From positions 1 through 40,852 of the forward strand of contig VGHB01000020.1 of NCBI GenBank assembly GCA_016868355.1: a stretch of DNA of 40,852 bases, in the 5' to 3' direction. This stretch comes from Betaproteobacteria bacterium. Lineage in GTDB: Bacteria; Pseudomonadota; Gammaproteobacteria; Burkholderiales; Burkholderiaceae_C. A program made the position numbers and the translations under genes. Below the pieces are notes generated by a model. That model was given only the letters and a program-made list of their open reading frames with translations, was not told where the DNA came from and did not search any database. Of the stretch, positions 1 through 11,527 are shown one piece after another; the stretch's first letter is position 1; each line of letters starts with the position of its first letter.

Positions 1-99
1 GGTGGCGGTGGCGGTGGCGGTGGCGGCGGCTACGGTGGTGGTGGCGGCGGTGGCCGTGGCGGCTACGGCGGCGGCTACGGTGGTGGCGGCGGCTACTGA
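1..99 (+). CDS. Gly-rich RNA-binding protein, C-terminal fragment
   Basis: The first 32 codons are open in frame 1 and end at a TGA at 97-99. They encode almost only glycine, broken by Tyr and one Arg (GGY and RGGY units). Such RGG/GGY tails are typical of short bacterial RRM-domain RNA-binding proteins that are common in Burkholderiales and often cold-responsive. The RRM domain itself would lie left of the window, so the family assignment is inferred from the tail alone. A strong terminator follows 27 bp after the stop, which supports a real gene end. The GGT/GGC repeats also make this a low-complexity stretch prone to slippage. Another Gly-rich protein cannot be excluded. Confidence 0.6.
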   Translation, partial: GGGGGGGGGGYGGGGGGGRGGYGGGYGGGGGY

Positions 100-126
100 C
101 CCCAAAGGCCAAGGCCCGAACGGTCA

Positions 127-150
127 AACCCCGGCTTGCCGGGGTTTTTT
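127..150 (+). terminator. Rho-independent terminator after the Gly-rich protein gene
   Basis: The arms AACCCCGGC (127-135) and GCCGGGGTT (138-146) form a perfect GC-rich stem around a TT loop. A run of six T at 145-150 follows. It sits 27 bp after the stop of the Gly-rich gene and before the acetyltransferase start at 221. Confidence 0.9.
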
Positions 151-220
151 CTTGGGCTGTGCGCATGCTGGTGACACAACACTTGCCCCATCGGCGCCCC
201 GCCCCGTGGCCTTGGCCGCC

Positions 221-712
221 ATGAGCAAGCCACGCCACAGGCTGGCCCCCGCTGAGGCCGCCGACGATTGGGCGGCCGCGGCGGAGATCGTGGCCGAGTA
301 TGCGAAAAGTTTGGGGGTGGACTTGTCCTTTCAGGCCATCGACTCGGAGCTGGCTGACCTGCCGCAGCACTATGCCGAGCCGGGCGGCGTCTTGCTGCTG
401 GCCTGGGTGGGCACCGCACTGGCTGGCTGCGGCGCGCTCAAGCCCCTGCCCGATGCAGACTACCCCAATGCTTGCGAGATGCGGCGCCTGTATGTGCGCC
501 CGGCCTACCGGAGGCTGGGCTTGGGCCGGGTCTTGGCCCAGGCCCTGATCGACTGGGGTGTGCGCGCCGGCTATTCCTGCATGTTGCTGGATACCCTAGA
601 CGACATGGAAGCCGCGCGGGGCCTCTACGACAGCTTGGGCTTCGAAGAAGTACCGCCCTTTTACTTCAACCCCTTGCCTGGGGCGCATTACCTGAAGGTG
701 GACCTGCAATGA
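221..712 (+). CDS. GNAT-family N-acetyltransferase
   Basis: A 163-residue protein with the acetyl-CoA binding motif A of GNAT enzymes: RRLYVRPAYRRLGLGRVLA carries the R-x-x-G-x-G pyrophosphate loop. It is followed by the typical motif B region (LYDSLGFEEV) near the C terminus. The ATG at 221 is chosen because the open frame upstream is a Gly/Val-Ala shadow of the preceding Gly-rich gene and crosses its terminator. No strong Shine-Dalgarno is visible ahead of 221. The stop overlaps the start of the SMP-30 gene (ATGA), so the two are translationally coupled. The acyl acceptor is unknown; a small metabolite or amine is as likely as a protein. Confidence 0.85.
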   Translation: MSKPRHRLAPAEAADDWAAAAEIVAEYAKSLGVDLSFQAIDSELADLPQHYAEPGGVLLLAWVGTALAGCGALKPLPDADYPNACEMRRLYVRPAYRRLGLGRVLAQALIDWGVRAGYSCMLLDTLDDMEAARGLYDSLGFEEVPPFYFNPLPGAHYLKVDLQ

Positions 713-1617
713 AGTGGACACCCCTGCCCGTGGCCCCCAGCCGGTTGGCGGAGTCCCCCATGTGGCATCCGGTGACGCAACAGCTTTACTGGTGCGATAT
801 TCCCGCCGGCATGTTGCACCGCTGGGACCCGGTGCATCAGGTCCACGAGGACTGGTCTTTGGGTTCTGACGCGGCTTGTTGTGTGCCCGTGGCCGATGGC
901 TCGGTGCTGGTGGCTCTGCGCAGGGGCATCGTGCACCTGAACCCCAACACGGGCGCCATCCGCGACGTGGCGAGCGCCCCCTACGATATCGGTAAAGAGC
1001 GTTTCAACGACGGCAAGGCAGACCCCATGGGCCGGTTCTGGGTGGGCACGATCTACGAGCCGCGACAGCCGCCGCTGGCACGGGTGTACCGGCTGGACCA
1101 AAGTCCGGGCCATGCGCGGCTGACCGTCGTCGCCGACCAGCTGACCGTGAGCAACGGGCTGGCCTTCAGCCCGGATGGCCGCACGGCCTACCGTAGCGAC
1201 ACCACCAGCCACACCGTATGGAAGGCGGAGCTGTCGGCGGCCACTGGGGAGACCGGGCCTTGGTCCGTACTGGCCTCGTTCGAGCGGCCCCAGGCTGGGC
1301 AACCCCTGCACCGCTATGGCGGGCGCCCGGATGGCGCGGCGGTCGATGCCCAAGGCTGCTATTGGGCCGCCATGTACGAGGGGCAACGCCTGGTGCGGCT
1401 GTCACCGCAGGGTGAGCTTTTGCAAAGCCTGGAGCTGCCGGTGCGGTGTCCCACCATGCCGTGCTTCGGGGGCGACGACCTGCGAACCTTGTACGTCACC
1501 AGCGCGCGTGATCATCGCCCTGAAGCGGAGCTGCAGGAGCAGCCATGGGCTGGTTGCGTGCTGCAAGCCCGGGTTGAGGTGCCCGGTGTGCCACTGCACT
1601 GCGCACTCCTGCCCTGA
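709..1617 (+). CDS. SMP-30/gluconolactonase/LRE-family protein
   Basis: A 302-residue protein of the SMP-30 (regucalcin/gluconolactonase) six-bladed beta-propeller family. The sequence shows the N-terminal AESPMWHPVTQQLYWCDI blade with the metal-ligand Glu, the central FNDGKADPMGRFWVGT motif carrying the Asn and Asp ligands, and SNGLAFSPDG followed by a Tyr-containing YRSDT segment. Members hydrolyse sugar lactones such as gluconolactone using a divalent metal. The exact substrate cannot be read from the sequence. The start overlaps the acetyltransferase stop by four bases (ATGA), which fixes the start and implies one transcript. It ends 19 bp from the convergent disulfide reductase gene, with no clear terminator between them. 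Confidence 0.9.
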   Translation: MKWTPLPVAPSRLAESPMWHPVTQQLYWCDIPAGMLHRWDPVHQVHEDWSLGSDAACCVPVADGSVLVALRRGIVHLNPNTGAIRDVASAPYDIGKERFNDGKADPMGRFWVGTIYEPRQPPLARVYRLDQSPGHARLTVVADQLTVSNGLAFSPDGRTAYRSDTTSHTVWKAELSAATGETGPWSVLASFERPQAGQPLHRYGGRPDGAAVDAQGCYWAAMYEGQRLVRLSPQGELLQSLELPVRCPTMPCFGGDDLRTLYVTSARDHRPEAELQEQPWAGCVLQARVEVPGVPLHCALLP

Positions 1618-1636
1618 TGAGGCCCAGCCGACCCGC

Positions 1637-3895
1637 TCAGCGCGGCAGCGCCTCTATGGTCTGGATCATCAACGCAGGGGTCAACACTTCGGGCAACAGC
1701 ACCGGATCTTGGCCCGATCGGTAGAACGCATACACCGGCACACCGCTGCGGCTCAGGCGGTTGAGCTCCCGGGTTATGGCCTCGTCGCGGCGCGTCCAAT
1801 CGGCCTGCAGGGTCACGATACCCCGGGCCTGCAGCGCCTGCTGAACCTGCGGCTGCCGCAGCGTGCTGCGCTTGTTCACCTGGCAGGTGACGCACCAAGC
1901 GGCGGTGTAGTCCACGAACACGGTTTGCCCTTGGGCCAGCGCCTCGGCCAGCACCTGTGGCGACCACGGCGCCCACGGCTGGCCGGCGGCGCCCAAGGGC
2001 AAGGGCCCCAATGCGTCAGCACCTCCACCGGCGCTGCCGGCATGAGCATCAGCAGCCATGCCCATGGGCGTGGCTTGCTCCTGCAGCAGCGGCAGTACCC
2101 ACCCAAGGTTGGCGGCCACCAACAGGGCCAGGCTGCTGCGGACCACGGCGCGGGACGTGCGGGAAAAGGCAGCCGCCCAAACCCAGGCACCGATGGCAAA
2201 CGCCACCAGAAGCAACAGGGACAGCAGCCCCGCGGCGGCGTCAATACCGGCTTGACGCCCCAACACCCACAACAGCCACACCACGGTGGCCAGCAAGGGC
2301 AGCGCCATCGCATGCTTGACCTTGGCCATCCACGCGCCGGGCCGCGGCAAACGTTGTGCCCAGGCCGGCATCAGGCTGAGCAACAGATAGGGGCACGCCA
2401 TACCCAAGCCCAGCGCCACGAAGATGCCCAAAGCCAAGGGGGTGGGCTGGCTCATGGCCACACCCAAGGAAGCCCCCATGAAGGGCGCCGTGCAGGGGGA
2501 GGCCACCAACACCGCCAGCACCCCAGTCAGAAAGTGGTCGACCACGGGGTTTTGGGCCCGCGCCGTTGCCCATGCACTGGGCACCATCAGGTCGAACTCA
2601 AACAGGCCCAACAGGTTCAGCCCCATCAGAGTGAACAGCAGGGCCAAGCCGGCCACAAACAGGGGCGATTGAAGCTGAAAGCCCCAGCCCAGTTGCTCAC
2701 CCGAGGCCCGCAGGGCCAACAGCAGCGCAGCCAGCGCCGTGAAGCTCAACACCACACCCAGGGTGTAGGCTGCGCCGCCCAGAGCCAAGGCACGGCGGTT
2801 GTGCGCGTCGGCAGCAAAGCCGAATACCTTGAGCGAAAGCACCGGAAACACGCAGGGCATGAGGTTGAGGATGAGGCCGCCCAAGAACGCAAAGAGGACC
2901 GCCGCCCACCATCCGGTTTGCGCGGTGGCACCGGCACCCGGGGCACCAGCGGGCTCAGAGCCGCCGAGGCCGCCGAACACGCCAGCTCTCGCCCCACCGG
3001 CGCCACTGCCGGCATCCGCAGCCGGCCACGAGCCGTCCACGGCGGCGGTCAAGACCACACCGGCAGGTGATGCGATGCCGTGCGCCGGCTCGGCCAAGGC
3101 CACCACAAAGCCCATCTCGGCCGGCTGCTCCATGCGCTGAGGCGAATACGCCATCAATGCCGACCAGCTGCCGGCCGTAACCCAAGCGGCCTGGGGTTCT
3201 GCCGACGGCGACAAAAGGTGCGCGGCGGTGGGAAAGACGGCCAACTTACGCCCCTGCCAGGCGGGCGGCAGCCCGCTGAGTTCCAGCCGCAGCCCTTGCG
3301 CATCCACGCGCGCGGCGGCTTTTGCACCAGGCCACAGCACCGGCTGCTGTGCCCGCGCCTGCTCGAAAAGCGCCGCATGGGGCACCAGCGCGGAACGCGC
3401 CGCGCCCGCCGGAAGGGTTAGGCTGAAGTCGCCGCCTTCGGGGATGCACACGTCTTCGCACACCAGCCAGTCCGCCCGTAGCTTGATTGTCAGCGGCTGA
3501 TCGGGCAGGGGCTGCGACACCTCTAGCGGTACCGGCAGCAGCAGCGTGCCTTCATAGCCGTGGTTCATCAAGGGGCCAATGGGCAGCCGGTGAGGCACCG
3601 GCCAATGGATGTCGCCGGCTTCAAGGCCGGGCGGCAACTGCCACTGCAGCTGAGTGGGAAGCCCCGAGTCCCCGGGGTTGAGCCAGTAGGTGTGCCAGCC
3701 TTTCTTGTGCACCAGCTTCAAGCCCAGCCAGGCCGGCGCGCCAGGGCGCAAACCGTTCGGCGCGTGCACCACCAGTTCGGCTCTGACCTGCGCGGTGCTT
3801 ACAACGGCCGATGCTTCGGCAGTAGGCGCAAAAAACAACAGGGCCGCAGCGCAAGCCAGTAGCCCCGCAAAGAGAAGGCGCGCGGTTGAACTCAT
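1637..3895 (-). CDS. DsbD/ScsB-type protein-disulfide reductase
   Basis: A 752-residue membrane protein that moves electrons from cytoplasmic thioredoxin to periplasmic partners. Residues 1-30 form a signal peptide with likely cleavage after ASA. A periplasmic N-terminal domain holds a CEDVC cysteine pair. The central membrane domain has about eight segments and carries the two redox cysteines in LNLMPCVFPVLSLKVFG and VASPCTAPFMG. The C-terminal thioredoxin-like domain has the active site WCVTC (Cys668 and Cys671). The N-terminal domain with LVCEDVCIPEGG is closer to the ScsB/DipZ branch than to classical DsbD, so no symbol is given. Targets could include copper-stress or cytochrome c proteins. 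The gene is divergent from the ATP synthase operon, with 114 bp between starts. Confidence 0.9.
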   Translation of the reverse strand: MSSTARLLFAGLLACAAALLFFAPTAEASAVVSTAQVRAELVVHAPNGLRPGAPAWLGLKLVHKKGWHTYWLNPGDSGLPTQLQWQLPPGLEAGDIHWPVPHRLPIGPLMNHGYEGTLLLPVPLEVSQPLPDQPLTIKLRADWLVCEDVCIPEGGDFSLTLPAGAARSALVPHAALFEQARAQQPVLWPGAKAAARVDAQGLRLELSGLPPAWQGRKLAVFPTAAHLLSPSAEPQAAWVTAGSWSALMAYSPQRMEQPAEMGFVVALAEPAHGIASPAGVVLTAAVDGSWPAADAGSGAGGARAGVFGGLGGSEPAGAPGAGATAQTGWWAAVLFAFLGGLILNLMPCVFPVLSLKVFGFAADAHNRRALALGGAAYTLGVVLSFTALAALLLALRASGEQLGWGFQLQSPLFVAGLALLFTLMGLNLLGLFEFDLMVPSAWATARAQNPVVDHFLTGVLAVLVASPCTAPFMGASLGVAMSQPTPLALGIFVALGLGMACPYLLLSLMPAWAQRLPRPGAWMAKVKHAMALPLLATVVWLLWVLGRQAGIDAAAGLLSLLLLVAFAIGAWVWAAAFSRTSRAVVRSSLALLVAANLGWVLPLLQEQATPMGMAADAHAGSAGGGADALGPLPLGAAGQPWAPWSPQVLAEALAQGQTVFVDYTAAWCVTCQVNKRSTLRQPQVQQALQARGIVTLQADWTRRDEAITRELNRLSRSGVPVYAFYRSGQDPVLLPEVLTPALMIQTIEALPR

Positions 3896-4009
3896 AGCCG
3901 CATCATGTCAGTTTGGTCAAGAGGCGAGGCCTTCACTAGGGCAAAAACCAAAGGCTCCGCGGGTTTCTACGTATATTCGGGGGGCTTTGCTGAATGGAGT
4001 ATTCGCGCC

Positions 4010-4573
4010 ATGCGCCCAAAGGGTCCCCAACTCGGTGATGCCCCGGGCGTGCAGGCTGACACACCACGCATCGCTGCTGTGCGGCGCGCCAGGTCGTCGG
4101 CATGGGATGAAAGTGAAGATGAGTCCGCCTACCGCGGTTTCAAGAGGCTGTCTGCTCTGGAGGCGCAGGCCCTGCGAGACCTGGACCCCCCGGTGTCCCC
4201 GTGGAGGGTCGTGGCCACTCAAGTGGTCGCCGGCTTCGTCGTAGCCTGCTTGGCAGGCTTGGTGATGGGGAGTGTGTCCGTGTTCTGGTCGGCGCTTTAC
4301 GGCGCCGGCGTGGTGGTGGTTCCGGCGGTGTTGATGGCCCGCGGAATGACCTCCAGGCTCTCCAGTGTGAATGCTGGCGTCTCTGCCGTCAGCTTCATGT
4401 TGTGGGAGTTTGTGAAGATCGGCGTTTCAGTGGTGCTGCTGATGCTGGCGCCGAGAATCGTCGAGCAGCTGGTTTGGCCTGCCTTGTTGTTGGCCCTGCT
4501 GGTGTGCATCAAGGTGTATTGGGTAGCGCTCCTGTGGCGCGGCCGAAAGCCGAAACCGGTTGAACGTTTGTAG
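4010..4573 (+). CDS. atpI: ATP synthase subunit I
   Basis: A 187-residue protein with four hydrophobic segments in its C-terminal two thirds (starting WRVVATQVVAGFVVACLAG), first gene of the ATP synthase operon. AtpI assists assembly of the c-ring and is not essential in most species. The frame is open further upstream, but the ATG at 4010 is preferred because GGAG (3996-3999) lies ten bases ahead and the upstream extension has no family character. The N-terminal 60 residues are charged, cytoplasmic and poorly conserved in the family. It ends 18 bp before atpB. I see no convincing sigma-70 promoter in the 114 bp upstream, only an isolated TATATT at 3972-3977. Confidence 0.85.
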   Translation: MRPKGPQLGDAPGVQADTPRIAAVRRARSSAWDESEDESAYRGFKRLSALEAQALRDLDPPVSPWRVVATQVVAGFVVACLAGLVMGSVSVFWSALYGAGVVVVPAVLMARGMTSRLSSVNAGVSAVSFMLWEFVKIGVSVVLLMLAPRIVEQLVWPALLLALLVCIKVYWVALLWRGRKPKPVERL

Positions 4574-4591
4574 AGTTGAAAGCAATTCGAG

Positions 4592-5449
4592 ATGGCAGCT
4601 GAAGGTCAAGCCCCCACCGCTGGCGAGTACATCGTCCACCACCTGGCGCACCTGCAGAACAAGAAGCCCGAAGGACCCTTCGACCTGTCGGTGTTCAACT
4701 TCGACTCCCTGTTTTTTTCGATCCTGTTGGGCATCGTGACCTGCTGGATTTTGTGGGCAGCCGCAAGCAAGGCCACCTCCGGCGTGCCAGGCCGCTTTCA
4801 AGCCGCGGTCGAGTTATTGGTGGAAATGGTCGAGAACCAGGCCAAAGGCATCGTGCACAGCGCCGAGAGCCGCAAGATGGTCTCGCCCCTGGCACTCACC
4901 GTGTTCATCTGGATCTTCCTGCTCAACGCCATGGACTTGCTGCCGGTGGATTTAATCCCGGCCGTCTGGCACTTGGCCGGCCCAGCCTTGGGTCTGCCCG
5001 ACTACATGCGCGTGGTGCCCACCGCTGACCTGTCCGTCACCATGGGCCTTTCGGCTGGCGTGTTGCTGGTGTGCCTGTACTACAACGCAAAGATCAAGGG
5101 CTTGGGCGGCTGGATTCATGAGCTGTTTTCGGCCCCCTTCGGCTCGCACCCGGTGCTGTGGCCTTTCAACTTCGCCATGCAAATCATTGAGTTTGTTGCC
5201 AAGACCGTGTCTCACGGGATGCGACTGTTCGGCAATATGTACGCTGGCGAACTGATCTTCATGTTGATCGCGCTGATGGGTGGTGCGCTGGCCAGCGTCA
5301 GCTTGGGCACCGGCATCGGCTTGGCCATTGGTCACATCATTGCGGGCACGGCCTGGGCTATTTTCCACATTCTGATCATCACGCTTCAGGCCTTCGTCTT
5401 TATGATGTTGACCCTGGTCTACATCGGTCAAGCCCACGACGCGCATTGA
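4592..5449 (+). CDS. atpB: F1Fo ATP synthase subunit a
   Basis: The 285-residue membrane subunit forms the proton half-channels beside the c-ring. The invariant arginine is visible as Arg211 in GMRLFGNMYAGELIF, and the last helices contain the typical AWAIFHILIITLQAFVFMML stretch. The start MAAEGQAP follows 18 bp after atpI. The length is normal for betaproteobacteria. A 76-bp T-rich leader separates it from atpE. Confidence 0.97.
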   Translation: MAAEGQAPTAGEYIVHHLAHLQNKKPEGPFDLSVFNFDSLFFSILLGIVTCWILWAAASKATSGVPGRFQAAVELLVEMVENQAKGIVHSAESRKMVSPLALTVFIWIFLLNAMDLLPVDLIPAVWHLAGPALGLPDYMRVVPTADLSVTMGLSAGVLLVCLYYNAKIKGLGGWIHELFSAPFGSHPVLWPFNFAMQIIEFVAKTVSHGMRLFGNMYAGELIFMLIALMGGALASVSLGTGIGLAIGHIIAGTAWAIFHILIITLQAFVFMMLTLVYIGQAHDAH

Positions 5450-5789
<340 letters not shown>

Positions 5790-5816
5790 ATCGATTTCAG
5801 TCCATTTGCGAGGCTA

Positions 5817-5839
5817 GGGCGCGCTCGCGCAGCGTGCCC
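5817..5839 (+). other. Stem-loop between atpE and atpF
   Basis: The arms GGGCGCGCT (5817-5825) and AGCGTGCCC (5831-5839) pair over nine positions with one G-T wobble around a five-base loop. There is no T-run, so it is not a terminator. It lies in the 86-bp gap after atpE and could protect or delimit the atpE message, but this is inference. Confidence 0.6.
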
Positions 5840-5875
5840 CATGCTGAAGTTCCCCCAACCGATCGAGGCAAACAA

Positions 5876-6346
5876 GTGAGCATCACCGGTACCCTCATCG
5901 TCCAGATGATTGTTTTTGCGATCCTGGTCTGGTTCACGATGAAGTTCGTTTGGCCGCCGATCACGGCCGCCCTGGACGAACGCGCCCAGAAGATTGCCGA
6001 AGGCTTGTCGGCTGCTGACAGGGCAAAAGCCGATTTGGCGAAAGCCAACAAGCGCGTCGAAGAGCAGCTGATGTCCGCGCGCGACGACGCCGCCAAACGC
6101 TTGGCTGACGCCGAGCGGCTGGCCCAGTCGATGGTTGAAGAGGCCAAGGGCCGTGCTTCGGAAGAGGGCGCCAAAATCATTGCCGCGGCCAAAGCTGAGG
6201 CCGAGCAGGAAATGGTCAAGGCGCGTGAAGCGCTGCGCGACCAGGTGGCCGTTTTGGCCGTCAAGGGCGCCGAGCAAATCCTGAAGCGCGAAGTCAATGC
6301 CACCGTCCACGCGGAACTGCTGGGCCGGTTGAAGGCGGGGCTTTAA
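5876..6346 (+). CDS. atpF: F1Fo ATP synthase subunit b
   Basis: A 156-residue stator subunit with one N-terminal membrane helix ([23 protein letters not shown]) followed by a long Ala/Glu/Lys-rich coiled coil. The start is a GTG at 5876. It is chosen because CGAGG (5864-5868) lies seven bases upstream and the resulting N terminus [10 protein letters not shown] matches family starts. The longer frame from 5735 overlaps atpE and lacks family sequence. It ends three bases before atpH. Confidence 0.95.
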   Translation: MSITGTLIVQMIVFAILVWFTMKFVWPPITAALDERAQKIAEGLSAADRAKADLAKANKRVEEQLMSARDDAAKRLADAERLAQSMVEEAKGRASEEGAKIIAAAKAEAEQEMVKAREALRDQVAVLAVKGAEQILKREVNATVHAELLGRLKAGL

Positions 6347-6349
6347 ACT

Positions 6350-6886
6350 ATGGCCGAGCTAGCAACCATCGCGCGTCCCTACGCGGAGGCGCTTTTGAAG
6401 GCTGGCGGTGACGCCGCGGCTGCGTCGGAACTCACGGCCCTGGCGGCTGTGGCTTCCAACCAACAACTGCTGGCTTTTGCCGACGACCCCAAGGGCACGC
6501 TGGCGCAGGTCACTGAGGTTATGACCTCGGTGATTTCAAAGCAATTGAAAGCGCCGCTGTCGCCCAAGGTTGGCAACCTGTTGGCTGCGGTACTCGAGAA
6601 CGGCCGTCTGGCCGCCTTGGGTGAGATCGCGCAACAGTTTCAGCTGTTGATCAATGCCCGTTCCGGTGTGGCCGACGCCGTCATTCACAGCGCATTCGAA
6701 TTGAGTGCCGCACAGACCGACGACGTGAAGGCCACGCTGGAAAAGCGCTTTGGTCGCAAGCTCAACGCTACCGTGGTGATCGACGCGTCGCTCATCGGCG
6801 GCATTCGTGTGGTGGTCGGTGATGAGGTGCTGGACACCTCTGTCAAGGCGCGCCTGGAACAGATGAAGCTTGCCCTCACCGCGTGA
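6350..6886 (+). CDS. atpH: F1Fo ATP synthase subunit delta
   Basis: The 178-residue delta subunit links the F1 head to the b stalk. It begins with the conserved [17 protein letters not shown] and ends with the family C-terminal region [24 protein letters not shown]. It lies three bases after atpF and 15 bp before atpA, so it is part of the same tightly spaced transcript. Confidence 0.96.
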   Translation: MAELATIARPYAEALLKAGGDAAAASELTALAAVASNQQLLAFADDPKGTLAQVTEVMTSVISKQLKAPLSPKVGNLLAAVLENGRLAALGEIAQQFQLLINARSGVADAVIHSAFELSAAQTDDVKATLEKRFGRKLNATVVIDASLIGGIRVVVGDEVLDTSVKARLEQMKLALTA

Positions 6887-6901
6887 GGGCCGGAGAAAAC
6901 C

Positions 6902-8455
<1,554 letters not shown>

Positions 8456-8491
8456 ATACCCCACTGAGCATTACCTCAAGGAAACAAGCAA

Positions 8492-9376
8492 ATGGCAGCC
8501 GGTAAGGAAATCCGCGGCAAGATCAAATCGGTTGAGAACACCAAGAAGATCACCAAGGCCATGGAGATGGTAGCCGCCTCAAAGATGCGCAAGGCGCAGG
8601 ACCGGATGCGCGCGGCGCGTCCTTACAGCGATAAGATCCGCAACATCACCGCCAATCTGTCCAAAGCCAACCCCGAGTACCAAAGCCCCTACATGCGTGC
8701 CACGGGCACGGCCAAGGCCGTGGGCTTCATCGTGGTGACCACCGACAAGGGGCTGTGCGGTGGCCTCAACACAAACGTGCTGCGCGCGGTGACCGCCAAG
8801 ATGCGCGAGGCACAGACCGCCGGCAAGCAGGTATTGGCAGTTGCTATCGGCAACAAAGGCTTGGGTTTTCTCAACCGTATCGGCGCCAAGGTGGTGAGCC
8901 AGGCCGTGCAGTTGGGCGACGCCCCGCAGCTCGACAAGCTCATCGGCCCGGTCAAAACGCTGCTCGATGCTTTCGTGGCTGGCGAATTGGACGAGGTGCA
9001 CATTTGCTACACCAAGTTCATCAACACCATGAAGCAAGAGCCACTGGTGGAGCAGCTGCTGCCGCTGTCGTCCAACGTGCTCGACCAGACCGAAGAGGAA
9101 AAGAAGGCCTATGGCTGGGATTACCTCTACGAGCCGGATGCCGCCACGGTGATTGATGAACTGCTCAAGCGCTACATCGAGGCGCTGGCGTTCCAGTCGG
9201 TGGCTGAAAACATGGCCAGCGAGCAAAGTGCTCGCATGGTGGCCATGAAGGCCGCCACCGACAACGCCGGCACGCTCATCGGCGAGTTGAAGCTGGTCTA
9301 CAACAAGACTCGCCAAGCCGCCATTACCAAGGAACTCTCGGAAATCGTGGGCGGTGCAGCCGCCATCAGCGGTTGA
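8492..9376 (+). CDS. atpG: F1Fo ATP synthase subunit gamma
   Basis: The 294-residue central rotor shaft. The N terminus [36 protein letters not shown] is typical, and the C-terminal helix ([21 protein letters not shown]) that enters the alpha3beta3 barrel is intact. The middle contains the Rossmann-like [15 protein letters not shown]. It starts 36 bp after atpA behind AAGGAAA. Confidence 0.97.
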   Translation: MAAGKEIRGKIKSVENTKKITKAMEMVAASKMRKAQDRMRAARPYSDKIRNITANLSKANPEYQSPYMRATGTAKAVGFIVVTTDKGLCGGLNTNVLRAVTAKMREAQTAGKQVLAVAIGNKGLGFLNRIGAKVVSQAVQLGDAPQLDKLIGPVKTLLDAFVAGELDEVHICYTKFINTMKQEPLVEQLLPLSSNVLDQTEEEKKAYGWDYLYEPDAATVIDELLKRYIEALAFQSVAENMASEQSARMVAMKAATDNAGTLIGELKLVYNKTRQAAITKELSEIVGGAAAISG

Positions 9377-9388
9377 CCGAAGGCCTGA

Positions 9389-10846
<1,458 letters not shown>

Positions 10847-10976
10847 CGGCGTATCGGGCGCGCCGGTGGCGTTGCTGTGCTCGCCGGGATCTGCGAGCGG
10901 GTTTCGCGCGGCGCCTTGCCAGTACACCGCCTGAGGGCTTCTTGAAGCTTCCTGTACACGCTAAGGACCAACAGAT

Positions 10977-11393
10977 ATGGCAACCATTCACGTTGACGTG
11001 GTCTCCGCCGAGGAAAATATCTTTTCGGGCGAAGCGAAGTTCGTTGCGCTGCCGGGTGAGAACGGCGAGCTGGGCATCCTGCCCAAGCACACACCACTGA
11101 TCACCCGCATCAAGCCGGGCGCGGTGCGCATTGAGCGGGCTGACACCGGCGAAGAAGAATTCGTCTTCGTGGCCGGCGGCATCCTGGAGGTGCAGCCCAA
11201 CCGCGTCACCGTTCTGGCCGATACCGCTATTCGAGGCCATGACCTTGACGAGGCCAAGGCCAACGAGGCCAAGAAGCATGCCGAAGAGATGATGAAAAGC
11301 GCCAAAAGCGACATTGACTTTGCCGCTGCGCAAAGCGAATTTGCGACCATGGCGGCTCAGTTGGCTGCCATCCGCAAGTTTCGCAAGAAGTAA
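10977..11393 (+). CDS. atpC: F1Fo ATP synthase subunit epsilon
   Basis: The 138-residue epsilon subunit regulates rotation and ATP hydrolysis. The N-terminal beta-sandwich ([39 protein letters not shown]) is followed by a two-helix C-terminal domain ending in IRKFRKK. The Shine-Dalgarno AAGGA lies ahead of the ATG. This is the last gene of the operon; a strong terminator begins 21 bp after its stop. Confidence 0.96.
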   Translation: MATIHVDVVSAEENIFSGEAKFVALPGENGELGILPKHTPLITRIKPGAVRIERADTGEEEFVFVAGGILEVQPNRVTVLADTAIRGHDLDEAKANEAKKHAEEMMKSAKSDIDFAAAQSEFATMAAQLAAIRKFRKK

Positions 11394-11414
11394 GCCATTC
11401 ACCCAGTCCAATTG

Positions 11415-11452
11415 CGCCCACCTGGCTCGTGCCGGGTGGGCGTTGTTCTTTT
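11415..11452 (+). terminator. Rho-independent terminator of the ATP synthase operon
   Basis: The 12-base arms 11415-11426 and 11431-11442 pair fully with one T-G wobble around a TCGT loop. A T-rich tail (TTGTTCTTTT) follows to 11452. It lies directly downstream of atpC and separates the operon from hemE. Confidence 0.9.
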
Positions 11453-11527
11453 CCCGCGTCCACTTCGGTTGCCAAACATCGCCAGCACTGCGCGGCAGTC
11501 AATAATCCTTCGCGAGGAGAGAAGTCA

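Noticed and set aside
1175-3070. A 631-codon plus-strand frame across the disulfide reductase gene
   Set aside because: It crosses the end of the SMP-30 gene and runs antisense to a gene with clear redox motifs. Its Gln/Arg/Gly-rich translation is typical of a high-GC shadow.
3896-4009. A sigma-70 promoter with TATATT at 3972-3977 for the atp operon
   Set aside because: No acceptable -35 hexamer lies 16-18 bases upstream, so I did not list it as a feature.
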